Below, piece after piece: positions 1 through 8,216 of a stretch of DNA of 48,938 nt (the first letter of the stretch is position 1; the number at the start of each line of letters is the position of its first letter). A program made the position numbers and the translations under genes. This stretch comes from JBHPGW01 sp042569785. Lineage in GTDB: Bacteria; Planctomycetota; Phycisphaerae; Sedimentisphaerales; Anaerobacaceae. The stretch is from NCBI GenBank assembly GCA_042569785.1, contig JBHPGW010000014.1, positions 1-48,938 on the forward strand, given 5' to 3'. The notes under the pieces were generated by a model. That model did no database searches and was not told where the DNA came from. It was given only the letters and a program-made list of their open reading frames with translations.

Positions 1-2
1 GT

Positions 3-305
3 ACCAAAAAATATTTGCCTCGGCTGGTCGATCTGGGTGCGGACAAATGTATCCCCTGCAAAGTAATGGCTCCTATGCTTGAAGAGTTGAAGAAAGACTA
101 CGCCGAAATTTTTACAGTCGAGTTTATTGATGTCTGGAAAAATCCCGCTGCGGCAGAAAGTTACGGTATCAGATCGATCCCGACGCAAATATTTTTTGGT
201 ACTGACGGCGAAGAAGTGTTTCGCCATGAAGGATTTTTTTCCGGAGAAGCTATCCTGGCGAAATGGAAAGAACTTGGTATAAATATTGACAAAGAAACAA
301 ATTAA
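3..305 (+). CDS. Thioredoxin-family protein, 5' end outside the window
   Basis: This is a thiol-disulfide oxidoreductase of the thioredoxin fold. The active site CIPC is visible, followed by a helix starting KVMAPMLEEL. The cis-proline motif SIPTQIFF and the glycine-rich end of the fold are also present. The frame is already open at base 3, so the first codons lie off the window. An in-frame TTG at 15 could serve as a start but would remove the first strand of the fold. No signal peptide can be judged because the N-terminus is missing. The gene ends 9 bases before a CcdA-like membrane protein, so the two probably pass electrons between cytoplasm and periplasm, or the thioredoxin supplies electrons for arsenate reduction. 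That role is inferred from the ACR3 gene downstream. Confidence 0.85.
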   Translation, partial: TKKYLPRLVDLGADKCIPCKVMAPMLEELKKDYAEIFTVEFIDVWKNPAAAESYGIRSIPTQIFFGTDGEEVFRHEGFFSGEAILAKWKELGINIDKETN

Positions 306-314
306 GAAACGAAT

Positions 315-1013
315 ATGGAAGAGTTTTTTAGTAATCTGACCGAAGCGGTTGAGGCTGCGCCATTGGTAGCGGTAGGGGCTGCTTTTGTCTGGGGTGTGCT
401 TAGCATAATCCTAAGTCCCTGTCACCTGGCAAGTATTCCTTTGATCGTCGGTTTTATTGACGAACAGGGACAGATGTCAACCAGGCGTGCATTCGGTATT
501 TCTACAATTTTTGCCGTCGGTATCCTTATTACTATCGGCATAGTCGGTGTTGTTACCGGCTCGCTCGGCCGATTGCTGGGCGATCTGGGTGGTTACGCCA
601 ACTACTTCGTAGCGTTTATCTTTTTTATTGTGGGTTTACATCTGCTCGGCGTAATATCGATCCCCTGGTCAGGGCCGGGACAGGTAGGGATGAAAAGGAA
701 AGGAGTACTTGCCGCTTTTATCCTCGGTCTTATTTTTGGTATCGCGTTAGGGCCATGCACTTTTGCTTATATGGCTCCTATGCTGGCGGTGACTTTTAAA
801 ATGGCGTCGACCAAACTTGCTTATGGTGTGCTTTTGCTATTGTTTTACGGCATTGGGCATTGCTCGGTAATTGTCTTTGCGGGCACTTTTACAGGAGTTG
901 TCCAGCGTTATATGGACTGGAACGAAAAGTCGAAAGGCACTATAATAGTCAAAAAGATCTGTGGTGCATTAATACTGATCGGCGGGATTTATCTTATTTA
1001 TGCCGCACCTTAA
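315..1013 (+). CDS. CcdA/DsbD-type transmembrane thiol-disulfide transporter
   Basis: This is an integral membrane protein of 232 residues with about six hydrophobic segments. It matches the CcdA/DsbD-beta family, which carries reducing equivalents across the inner membrane through a pair of membrane cysteines. Both are visible in the two pseudo-symmetric halves: Cys36 in SPCHLAS and Cys148 in GPCTFAY. A short upstream thioredoxin gene, 9 bases away, is the likely cytoplasmic electron donor. The next gene starts 21 bases later, so all three are probably one transcript. The ribosome binding site is weak (AAGAAA), which fits translational coupling to the thioredoxin gene. The family call is firm; the exact substrate (cytochrome maturation, periplasmic reduction or arsenic redox chemistry) is open. 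Confidence 0.85.
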   Translation: MEEFFSNLTEAVEAAPLVAVGAAFVWGVLSIILSPCHLASIPLIVGFIDEQGQMSTRRAFGISTIFAVGILITIGIVGVVTGSLGRLLGDLGGYANYFVAFIFFIVGLHLLGVISIPWSGPGQVGMKRKGVLAAFILGLIFGIALGPCTFAYMAPMLAVTFKMASTKLAYGVLLLLFYGIGHCSVIVFAGTFTGVVQRYMDWNEKSKGTIIVKKICGALILIGGIYLIYAAP

Positions 1014-1034
1014 AAATATGAAAAGGGGATAGCC

Positions 1035-1502
1035 ATGAAAAAAACGAATATCAATTTGGTTATTGACGCATTACTGTTATTGTGTATTGCTGCTATAGCC
1101 GGGATCGGCTTGTTGATGAAATATGTGCTGGTTCCAGGCTATCTGCGCTGGGAGATCTACGGGCGAAACGTAAGCTTGTTTTTCCAGGGACTTGACCGGC
1201 ATCAATGGGGGACGATCCATTTTATTGTCGGCCTGGTCATGCTTGGCCTGCTTGTACTACATGTATTTCTACACTGGCAGATGGTTGTCAATATTTATCG
1301 CGGCTTCCTGCCGAATCGGATCGCACGCTGGATCGTCGCGTTGCTGCTTGCTTGTGTGACAATAGTTTTGCTTGTCTTTCCTTACCTTGTCAAGCCCGAA
1401 GTAGTTGATCAGGGACGCGGCTTGGGTCACGGCTCAGGGGCCGCAGTTCCGGCATGTGATATCGAATGTAATGTGAAATGTGATACACCAAAGAGTCCAT
1501 AA
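1035..1502 (+). CDS. DUF4405-type membrane protein with Cys-rich tail
   Basis: This is a 155-residue membrane protein with three or four hydrophobic helices. The central part contains the segment HFIVGLVMLGLLVLHVFLHW, in which paired histidines lie in or next to transmembrane helices. That layout is typical of DUF4405 and related small cytochrome-b-like proteins and could bind heme. The C-terminal tail, after the last helix, carries CDIECNVKC, which may bind metal or form disulfides. It has a good ribosome binding site (AAAGGGGA) and sits between the CcdA-like gene and the ACR3 exporter. A role as an electron-transfer partner of the thioredoxin/CcdA pair is plausible but inferred only from order and histidine placement. 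Confidence 0.6.
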   Translation: MKKTNINLVIDALLLLCIAAIAGIGLLMKYVLVPGYLRWEIYGRNVSLFFQGLDRHQWGTIHFIVGLVMLGLLVLHVFLHWQMVVNIYRGFLPNRIARWIVALLLACVTIVLLVFPYLVKPEVVDQGRGLGHGSGAAVPACDIECNVKCDTPKSP

Positions 1503-1547
1503 AAATTATACTGGCAAGCAGGTGTTGTTAATGAAGGAGCGAAATGG

Positions 1548-2744
1548 ATGGAACCAGTTATTGCTAAAGAACAGGCCAGGGGGCTTAGTATTTTTGAGAG
1601 GTATTTAACCCTTTGGGTTTTTCTCTGCATTGTTGGCGGGATCGTGCTTGGTAAGGTTGCTCCTGGTTTTGCGAAGTATCTTGACGGTATGGCGATCTCT
1701 GTCGGGCAGGCTCCGGTGGTGTCGATACCGATAGCGGTGTGTCTGTTTTTTATGATGTACCCGATAATGGTCAAGATCGATTTCGCCGAGGTTTTAAAAG
1801 CAGGCAAGAGTATTAAGCCTGTGGGACTTACGCTTTTTATCAACTGGGCGGTTAAGCCATTTACGATGTACGCGATCTCGGTTTTGTTTTTGGGTGTTCT
1901 TTTTCACAGCTTTATTGGTGCTGATGCTGTCGATCTTGTGAAGATGCCTTTAGGACAGAGCCTGGAGGTCGGAGCTTCTTATGGTGATGGCACGGTGGTT
2001 GAGATCGATGGGGTCAAGTGGCTTGAGGTGCCTTTATGGCGAAGTTATCTGGCGGGGTGTATCCTTTTGGGGATCGCTCCTTGTACAGCTATGGTGCTGG
2101 TGTGGGGTTCTTTGTCAAAGGGTAACGATGGGCATACTCTGGTAATGGTCGCGATCAACTCCTTGGCGATGCTGTTTTTGTATGGTCCTTTGGGAGGTTT
2201 TCTGCTTGGTGTCGGGAAGTTGCCGGTGCCATGGCAGGCGCTGCTGTTGTCGATCTCGGTGTATGTTGCTTTGCCTTTGGTGGCGGGGTATTTTTCGCGG
2301 AAATTGATAATCGCGCATAAGGGGCTCGACTGGTTCGAGGAGAAGTTTCTGCATGTGCTTACGCCTGTGACGATAGTCGCGCTTTTGATCACGCTGGTTC
2401 TGCTGTTCTCGTTTAAGGGTGATGTTATCCTCTCGAATCCGTTGACTATCCTGTGGATCGCTATACCTTTGTTCATTCAGACGGTTTTGATATTTGCTTT
2501 GGGTTATGGCCTGGCGAAATTGCTTAAGCTTAATTACAGCGACGCGGCACCATCGGCGATGATAGGCGCTTCGAATCATTTCGAGGTTGCGATCGCTACT
2601 TCGGTAATGCTTTTTGGCTTATCTTCGGGGGCCGCTTTGGCTACGGTTGTCGGCGTGCTGATAGAGGTGCCTGTGATGTTGATGTTGGTAAAGTTCTGCC
2701 TGCGTAGTCAGGGGTGGTTCAAAAAAGATATCGAACGGGGCTGA
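1548..2744 (+). CDS. acr3: ACR3-family arsenite efflux transporter
   Basis: The protein has 398 residues and about ten transmembrane helices, the usual size for ACR3 arsenite permeases. Family motifs include the N-terminal segment GIVLGKVAPG, FMMYPIMVKIDF, and the conserved cysteine motif GIAPCTAMVLVWG that is required for As(III)/Sb(III) export. It acts in the inner membrane and exports trivalent arsenic using the proton gradient. The start at 1548 is supported by an AAGGAG-type site about 10 bases upstream. MntP begins one base after its stop, so the two are translationally linked. No ArsR repressor or ArsC reductase is in the window; these may lie upstream of base 1. The thioredoxin/CcdA genes upstream fit arsenate reduction feeding this exporter. 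Confidence 0.9.
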   Translation: MEPVIAKEQARGLSIFERYLTLWVFLCIVGGIVLGKVAPGFAKYLDGMAISVGQAPVVSIPIAVCLFFMMYPIMVKIDFAEVLKAGKSIKPVGLTLFINWAVKPFTMYAISVLFLGVLFHSFIGADAVDLVKMPLGQSLEVGASYGDGTVVEIDGVKWLEVPLWRSYLAGCILLGIAPCTAMVLVWGSLSKGNDGHTLVMVAINSLAMLFLYGPLGGFLLGVGKLPVPWQALLLSISVYVALPLVAGYFSRKLIIAHKGLDWFEEKFLHVLTPVTIVALLITLVLLFSFKGDVILSNPLTILWIAIPLFIQTVLIFALGYGLAKLLKLNYSDAAPSAMIGASNHFEVAIATSVMLFGLSSGAALATVVGVLIEVPVMLMLVKFCLRSQGWFKKDIERG

Positions 2745-2745
2745 A

Positions 2746-3315
2746 ATGAGTTTAGTGACAATTATTGTTATAGCGGTCGGTTTGGCGATGGATGCCTTTG
2801 CGGTTTCTATCGCTGCCGGCGCGACATATAAAAAAGGTGGTGCCGGCCACGCTTTTCGGATGGCTTTCGCTTTTGGCGGGTTTCAGGCGATAATGCCGGT
2901 CGTTGGCTGGTTTGGGGGGTTGACGCTGAAAGAGATGATCGGCGATTACGACCACTGGATCGTGTTTATCCTGCTGGCGTTGATAGGTGGTAAGATGATC
3001 TACGAGTCCTTTAAAATTAAGCAGGCTCAGAAAACTACAGATGTGCTAAGTGCCGCAGCGATCCTTGTTTTAGCTGTCGCTACCAGTATCGATGCCCTGG
3101 CTGTCGGGGTTACTTTTTCTTTTCTCCTGGCAGGATCACTTATTATAGCGGTGATAATCATTGGGCTGATCACCTTTGTCCTTTCGTATGCGGGGTTTTT
3201 TATCGGCAAAAGTTTTGGCCATTTTTTCGAGACTGGCATCGAAGCTTTCGGCGGGCTTGTACTGCTTGGCATAGGGACCAAAATTCTTATCCAGCACCTG
3301 TTTTTTACTGTTTGA
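2746..3315 (+). CDS. mntP: MntP-like manganese (cation) efflux pump
   Basis: This is a 189-residue protein with six transmembrane helices made of two similar halves, as in MntP/YebN. Each half has the family signature with buried aspartates: GLAMDAFAVSIAAG near residue 12 and ATSIDALAVGVTF near residue 112. The known role is export of Mn(II) at the inner membrane. The start codon is one base after the ACR3 stop. No yybP-ykoY (manganese) riboswitch is seen, and the gene depends on the upstream transcript. Placement in an arsenite-efflux operon is unusual for a manganese exporter, so the true substrate could differ. Confidence 0.85.
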   Translation: MSLVTIIVIAVGLAMDAFAVSIAAGATYKKGGAGHAFRMAFAFGGFQAIMPVVGWFGGLTLKEMIGDYDHWIVFILLALIGGKMIYESFKIKQAQKTTDVLSAAAILVLAVATSIDALAVGVTFSFLLAGSLIIAVIIIGLITFVLSYAGFFIGKSFGHFFETGIEAFGGLVLLGIGTKILIQHLFFTV

Positions 3316-3340
3316 TAAAAATGCGATTTGCTGGTAGAAT
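3312..3340 (+). promoter_or_regulatory. Candidate sigma70 promoter for the permease-EIIA gene
   Basis: TTGATA (3312-3317), a 17-base spacer and TAGAAT (3335-3340) form a good housekeeping-type promoter. The -35 hexamer overlaps the stop codon of mntP. It predicts a transcript starting near 3347 and a leader of about 30 bases before the start at 3379, so this gene probably has its own promoter. Confidence 0.5.
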
Positions 3341-3378
3341 TGCAATAGAATAGATGACGGTAAATTAAGGGTTTTAAA

Positions 3379-5253
3379 ATGGCCAAATTGAAAAAACAGC
3401 TCGGTTTGCTTGATGTGTTTTCGGTGGCATCCGGTGCTATGATAAGTTCGGGCTTGTTTATTTTGCCTGCTATCGCTTTTGCAAAAGCGGGTCCTGCGGT
3501 TATACTCTCCTATTTGTTCGCTTCGATCCTGATAATCCCCAGTGTCCTTAGTAAAGCTGAATTGGCCACGGCTATGCCTCGTGCGGGGGGGACATACTTT
3601 TTTATCGAACGAAGTCTTGGCTCAGCCTGGGGCATGTTCAGCGGGTTCGCGGGCTGGTTCTCACTGGCACTTAAAAGCGCATTTGCCATCGTCGGTATGG
3701 CGATCCTTATCGAAGTTGTACTGCAGTCGGCGTTCTCGGCTGTCCTGGAGCCTTGGCATCTGAAAGTTATAGGCGTGCTCTGCTGTTTGGCGTTTATGGC
3801 TTTGAACATCGTAAGCGTTAAACATACCAGCAGATTTCAGGTACTGCTTGTGGCGATGCTGCTGGTGATATTAGCGGTGTTCGTAATACTCGGCGCAGGA
3901 GCTGTCGAAGCCGTAAGATTTAAAGGCTTTTTGGATAAGGGCTGGGCGGCGGTGTTCGCGACATCAGGGCTTGTCTTTATTAGTTTCGGAGGCTTGACCA
4001 AGGTCGCCAGTATCGCAGAAGAAGTTAAGAATCCCGGCAAAAATCTACCGTCAGGGATGATACTGGCCTGGTTCGTTGTAACGGTATTTTATCTCGGTGT
4101 GATCACAATTACCGTCGGTGTTGTTGATGGCTCGGAGTTGAGCGGCAACTTTCTGCCGATCTCGTTGGCGGCGAGTAAATTTATGGGATCGCCTGGCTTT
4201 GTAATTCTTGCTTTGGCAGCGATAGCGGCTTTTGTTACTACCGCTAATGGCGGGATATTAGCTGCATCACGGTCGCCTATGGCTATGGGCAGAGATAAAT
4301 TGCTGCCGCCGGCTCTGTCACATGTCAATGAAAAGTTCAAAACACCTCATCTGAGCATTTTGCTTACCGGCGGATTTATGATCATGGCAATCACCTGTCT
4401 TGATCTTGAGTTATTAGTTAAAACCGCTTCAACCTTAATGATAATACTGTTCATTCTTGTCAACGCCAGCGTGATCATAATGCGTGAGAGCCGGATCCAA
4501 AGCTACCGTCCGAAGTTCAAATCGCCTTTGTATCCATACATTCACATTTTAGCTATCATCTTTTACAGCCTTCTTATTGTCGATATGGGAAAGGTGCCGT
4601 TACTTATAACCGCTGGCTTTACTATCTTGAGTACCGGGTGGTATTTTCTTTATTGTTTAAAGCGTGTTACCAGGGCTTCAGCGGTAATGCACATTGTCGA
4701 ACGAGTTACAGCCAGGGAGCTTCGAACGGTCACCCTTGAAAACGAGCTTCGTGATATTTTGTTAGAGCGTGACGAGATAATCGAGGACAGATTCGATAAG
4801 CTGATAAGAGACTGTGATATTATCGACATCGAGGGTGAAAAGTCCGGCGAAGATGTTTTTCGTCAGATCGCTTCGGTACTTGCGGGCCGTCTTGAAACGG
4901 ATGAATATGTTCTTTTTGAAAAGTTTCTGCATCGTGAAGAAGAGGGGCCGACGGTGATCCAGCCGGGCCTTGCCATACCGCATATAATAGTCGAAGGCCA
5001 AAATAAATTCGACGTTCTGCTTATCCGTGCCCGTGACGGGATCAGGTTTCCATATGCGCCGGAGCCTGTGCATATAATGTTTGTTCTGGCAGGCAGCAGA
5101 GACGAGAGGAATTACCACCTGCGGGCATTGATGGCGATAGCCCAGATCGCGCAGGAAAAACATTTCGAGCAGCGATGGCTAAACGCAAGGGACACCGAAG
5201 CGATAAGAAACCTCATATTACTGTCAACAAGAACCAGAGACACAAAAGCCTGA
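3379..5253 (+). CDS. APC-superfamily amino acid permease fused to a PTS EIIA type-2 domain
   Basis: The protein has 624 residues. Residues 1 to about 430 form a 12-helix amino acid/polyamine/organocation permease, with the first-helix motif SGAMISSGLFILP and a later motif TTANGGILAASRSPMAMGRD. Residues of about 430-460 form a charged linker. The last 150 or so residues match the mannitol/fructose-type EIIA domain, with its phosphorylatable histidine at about residue 535 in the motif LAIPH. In known systems EIIA-2 domains accept phosphate from HPr; here the domain may gate amino acid uptake by energy or nitrogen state. No HPr, EI or EIIBC gene is in the window. The ribosome binding site (AAGGG) is adequate. 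It is followed by a convergent gene. Confidence 0.85.
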   Translation: MAKLKKQLGLLDVFSVASGAMISSGLFILPAIAFAKAGPAVILSYLFASILIIPSVLSKAELATAMPRAGGTYFFIERSLGSAWGMFSGFAGWFSLALKSAFAIVGMAILIEVVLQSAFSAVLEPWHLKVIGVLCCLAFMALNIVSVKHTSRFQVLLVAMLLVILAVFVILGAGAVEAVRFKGFLDKGWAAVFATSGLVFISFGGLTKVASIAEEVKNPGKNLPSGMILAWFVVTVFYLGVITITVGVVDGSELSGNFLPISLAASKFMGSPGFVILALAAIAAFVTTANGGILAASRSPMAMGRDKLLPPALSHVNEKFKTPHLSILLTGGFMIMAITCLDLELLVKTASTLMIILFILVNASVIIMRESRIQSYRPKFKSPLYPYIHILAIIFYSLLIVDMGKVPLLITAGFTILSTGWYFLYCLKRVTRASAVMHIVERVTARELRTVTLENELRDILLERDEIIEDRFDKLIRDCDIIDIEGEKSGEDVFRQIASVLAGRLETDEYVLFEKFLHREEEGPTVIQPGLAIPHIIVEGQNKFDVLLIRARDGIRFPYAPEPVHIMFVLAGSRDERNYHLRALMAIAQIAQEKHFEQRWLNARDTEAIRNLILLSTRTRDTKA

Positions 5254-5279
5254 TCGCAAATTGATCTTTTGAAACATGT

Positions 5280-7472
5280 TTACGGACGTGGAGGAGGGCA
5301 GCCGGAACAGGTAATAGTAATTTCCACCTCTGTTGAAGTGGTCATCAAGCCATCATTATCTATAGCTGTTGCTATCAGGATATAACTTCCGGTAACTTCC
5401 GGCAGCCAGTCGATTGTCCAGCCGTCACTGCCGTCAGTATCAGTTGCGAGCAGGAACTCATCGGCAAAGAATCCTACCCAGACAATCGAGCCGTCAGAAT
5501 CCCAAGCATCGGCTTCGATGGTAATTATTTGATCTTCATAAATGCTATTGCCATCCTGCGGACTTATAATTTCTATCTCAGGCGGTATCATTGGTAAACC
5601 ATACCAGATGGTCTGGTCAAGCCATTCTTCCAGGAGTAACGCTACATCAGAGATTTCAACAATGCCGTTTCTATTTAGATCGCCGGGCTGTTCGTCTTGG
5701 CTTTGCTGCCAATTAGTTGCAGTCGCTGCGAAATCGACAAGATTGACAATGCCGTCATTTGTCAGATCCGCAAGAAGTGCCCAGTTATGGCTCGGTATGC
5801 TCGCCTCGGATGTGCCGCCATAAACGCCCATATTGATTCGGCTGCTGCTGTTAGGCAATAGCTCATAGGCCGGGTCGAAGCCGGGATTGCCGGCGTCAAT
5901 ACATCTGCTGGTTACATCATCCCATGTCCAGTCATTGGTATCTGAATCCCACCGCCAGCCCTGACTTTTCAGGTGATAATCACCATCAACCCATAAATCA
6001 TCATCCATATCTGTTGGCGTACTATTAGTGTCCCAGTATCCCGGTTCAACAAAATATGGATCGGCTATGATGTTGCCCAATCCCCAATTAAGCACGCAGT
6101 TTGAATCTATGTGGGCTCCCGCTTGTCCTGTTCTGATATTGCTATAAAGGGTGGTAAGAGACGAAGGCTCGCCATCGAGTAACGCAATTTCAAATCCATC
6201 CTGTGCCATATTGTTAGAGAGAATACAATTTACCAGAGTTGGATGGCTGCTATCATACGCACAAATCCCTCCGCCAAAAACTTCAGCCCTGTTGCCCGTA
6301 ATAGTGCAATTGGTAATTACGGGACTGCTTTTTATACAGTTAATCCCTCCGCCGTTACCGGGCCCATACCAAAGATCATAAATATTTTTAGCCAAGTTGC
6401 CGCTGATTATGCAACTCTCGACCAACGAATTACTTTCGTAAAAATAAATCCCCCAGCCATTACCGGTAATAATGCTGTCAACAATAACAGTGTTGCTGTC
6501 AGCCCAACACAAAATTCCGAAGCTGTTATTGTCACTGATAGTACAGTTACTGATTATACAGTTTTCAGAGGGGTCGAATATCTCGATTCCTGCTTCATTA
6601 CCTGTAACAGTACAGTTGCTGACTTTGGAAAAATTGCCGCTGATTCCGGCTCCGATGTTATTGGTAATTATGCAATTTGTTACTTCGGTAACAGCATAGG
6701 AAGACGTAATCCCACCAAAAATAAAATCATTACCTGTATTTTCACTGATTACACAATTTGTTATGATCGGATTGCCCTGTCCGTAACAATCGATTCCCCC
6801 AGGGCCGGTTTCGGAGATATTACCAACAATAACACAATCAGTAATAACAGGGCTGCTGTTTTTGCAATAAATCCCACCACCAGAGCTACCGCCATAGGGA
6901 GCATCAGCAAAAGTCGTGTTATCTGTGATAACACAATTTTTAATTACCGGATTACTTTGGTAACAATAAATCCCGCCACCAACAGCAGAATGAAAGGCCA
7001 AATCGGTAAAAGCCTTGTTATCTGTGATAACACAATTTTTAATTACCGGGCTGCTTTCATAACAGTAAATACATCCTCCTTGATTATAGGCATAGCCGTT
7101 GGTTATGGTCAGGCCATTTAGTACTGATAATTGGCTTTCACCGCTGACAAAGCTAAAGCCTCGATGAAAATTTCCTTCTGAGCCGTTGCAGTCAATAACT
7201 GTTGCAGCTACTATATCTGGGTCATCTGGGTTGATGCTGCGAACGGTAATAGCTCTGCCCATAAAGTCAATGTTTCTATTGCCCTGGCCGGTATATGTGC
7301 CTGTGCAGATGATGATGGTGTCGCCGTTGTTGGAGTCGTTGATTGCGGCCTGGATATTGTTAAAATCTGCCGGCCCATCGTCATCGACGGTAATAGTACG
7401 CTCGGCCAATGCTGTCTGGCAAATTGCCAGCACTATTAAAAAAACCACGACTGAAGTTACCCTGCGTGCCAT
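5280..7472 (-). CDS. Secreted right-handed beta-helix protein with dockerin-like repeats
   Basis: The protein has 730 residues. The start at 7472 is chosen because a strong GGAAGGAG site lies just upstream and a good promoter lies at 7537-7565, inside the longer reading frame that opens at 7568. Residues 1-23 are a signal peptide (MARRVTSVVVFLIVLAICQTALA). Next comes a long parallel beta-helix rich in NCxITxN repeats (pectate-lyase/NosD-like), roughly residues 30-470. Around residues 565-615 is a pair of EF-hand-like dockerin repeats (DLTNDGIVNLVDF and DLNRNGIVEISDV). The C-terminus has an Ig-like domain (EIEIISPQDGNSI onward). It is probably extracellular and polysaccharide-associated, but no catalytic residues can be assigned. 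Confidence 0.85.
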   Translation of the reverse strand: MARRVTSVVVFLIVLAICQTALAERTITVDDDGPADFNNIQAAINDSNNGDTIIICTGTYTGQGNRNIDFMGRAITVRSINPDDPDIVAATVIDCNGSEGNFHRGFSFVSGESQLSVLNGLTITNGYAYNQGGCIYCYESSPVIKNCVITDNKAFTDLAFHSAVGGGIYCYQSNPVIKNCVITDNTTFADAPYGGSSGGGIYCKNSSPVITDCVIVGNISETGPGGIDCYGQGNPIITNCVISENTGNDFIFGGITSSYAVTEVTNCIITNNIGAGISGNFSKVSNCTVTGNEAGIEIFDPSENCIISNCTISDNNSFGILCWADSNTVIVDSIITGNGWGIYFYESNSLVESCIISGNLAKNIYDLWYGPGNGGGINCIKSSPVITNCTITGNRAEVFGGGICAYDSSHPTLVNCILSNNMAQDGFEIALLDGEPSSLTTLYSNIRTGQAGAHIDSNCVLNWGLGNIIADPYFVEPGYWDTNSTPTDMDDDLWVDGDYHLKSQGWRWDSDTNDWTWDDVTSRCIDAGNPGFDPAYELLPNSSSRINMGVYGGTSEASIPSHNWALLADLTNDGIVNLVDFAATATNWQQSQDEQPGDLNRNGIVEISDVALLLEEWLDQTIWYGLPMIPPEIEIISPQDGNSIYEDQIITIEADAWDSDGSIVWVGFFADEFLLATDTDGSDGWTIDWLPEVTGSYILIATAIDNDGLMTTSTEVEITITCSGCPPPRP

Positions 7473-7536
7473 TTTCTCACTCCTTCCAGGATCGCATGTA
7501 ATAATCCCTTTTTGAAAACAATCTCGATTCCTCGTG

Positions 7537-7565
7537 ATTATAGCAAAAACAACTCTTTTTCGCAA
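7537..7565 (-). promoter_or_regulatory. Promoter of the beta-helix gene
   Basis: Read on the minus strand, TTGCGA (7565-7560), 17 bases and TATAAT (7542-7537) give a near-consensus promoter. Transcription would begin near 7530, leaving a leader of about 58 bases to the start at 7472. This excludes the longer in-frame opening at 7568 as the translation start. Confidence 0.6.
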
Positions 7566-7588
7566 CAAAAATTCTAAAAAAATGTTAC

Positions 7589-7617
7589 TTGTGGTGGCCG
7601 GTTTGAGTGGGTATAAT
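7589..7617 (+). promoter_or_regulatory. Candidate promoter for lipoprotein-galE-ROK genes
   Basis: TTGTGG (7589-7594), a 17-base spacer and a perfect TATAAT (7612-7617) lie upstream of the lipoprotein start at 7659. The -10 is strong and the -35 is weak. It is divergent from the beta-helix promoter about 25 bases away. Confidence 0.5.
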
Positions 7618-7658
7618 TGCGTTTTATCGAGTTAAAATTAAAATTGGATGGGTTAAAA

Positions 7659-8216
7659 ATGAAGACGACTAAATTGTTATTGGTGGCGATGGTATTGTTT
7701 GTTCTGTTAGCCGGCTGTGCTCAGCAGGAAAAGTTCGAACCGGTCGAGAAAGTCTGTGCTGGTGGTCTCGATAAGGCTCAGGCGTTGCAGACAGCTGAGG
7801 CTGTGCTGGTCAAAATGCATTTTAAGATCGATAAGGCTGATGTTGAGCAGGGCTTTATCCGTACGCACGGCTTGACAGGGGCTCAGTTCTTCGAGTTTTG
7901 GCGTAAGGACAGTGCCGGTGAGTTTAACAGGGCAGAAGCTAACCTGCACAATATTCGCCGAATAGTCCAGGTGGACGTCACCGGGCAGGGCAGCGATGTG
8001 TGTCTAGGCTGTATCGTCAAGACGCAAAGGCTAAGTCTCTCCGAAGTCGCTAAAGATGACGAAGGTGACGAGGTAACTGTCACCGACAGGTTCGCACCGC
8101 AGATATCGCATGATCCTGATTTGAGACTTGGTGAGCGTAAGCAGGCCTGGGTCGATTTGGGCAGAGATACGAGACTTGAAACCAAAATTTTGAAACAGAT
8201 CAAAGAGAAGCTATGA
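7659..8216 (+). CDS. Small lipoprotein of unknown function
   Basis: The protein has 185 residues from the ATG at 7659. That start is preferred over an earlier in-frame one at 7617 because it gives a clean lipoprotein signal (MKTTKLLLVAMVLFVLLAGC), with cleavage before Cys20. The earlier start would also lie at the -10 box. The mature part is charged and mixed alpha/beta with no recognised domain. A later segment contains paired cysteines in DVCLGCIVKTQ. It is probably anchored to a membrane facing the periplasm. The last four bases overlap the galE start (ATGA), so it is translationally coupled to galE. A cell-envelope role linked to sugar metabolism is only a guess from that coupling. Confidence 0.75.
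   Translation: MKTTKLLLVAMVLFVLLAGCAQQEKFEPVEKVCAGGLDKAQALQTAEAVLVKMHFKIDKADVEQGFIRTHGLTGAQFFEFWRKDSAGEFNRAEANLHNIRRIVQVDVTGQGSDVCLGCIVKTQRLSLSEVAKDDEGDEVTVTDRFAPQISHDPDLRLGERKQAWVDLGRDTRLETKILKQIKEKL

Noticed and set aside
6243..7121. Open plus-strand frame of 292 codons
   Set aside because: It lies wholly antisense to the beta-helix gene, is made of repetitive Asn/Thr/Ile text mirroring the beta-helix repeats, and has no ribosome binding site.
7473..7568. N-terminal 32-codon extension of the beta-helix protein
   Set aside because: The promoter at 7537-7565 lies inside it, and the strong ribosome binding site and signal peptide belong to the ATG at 7472.
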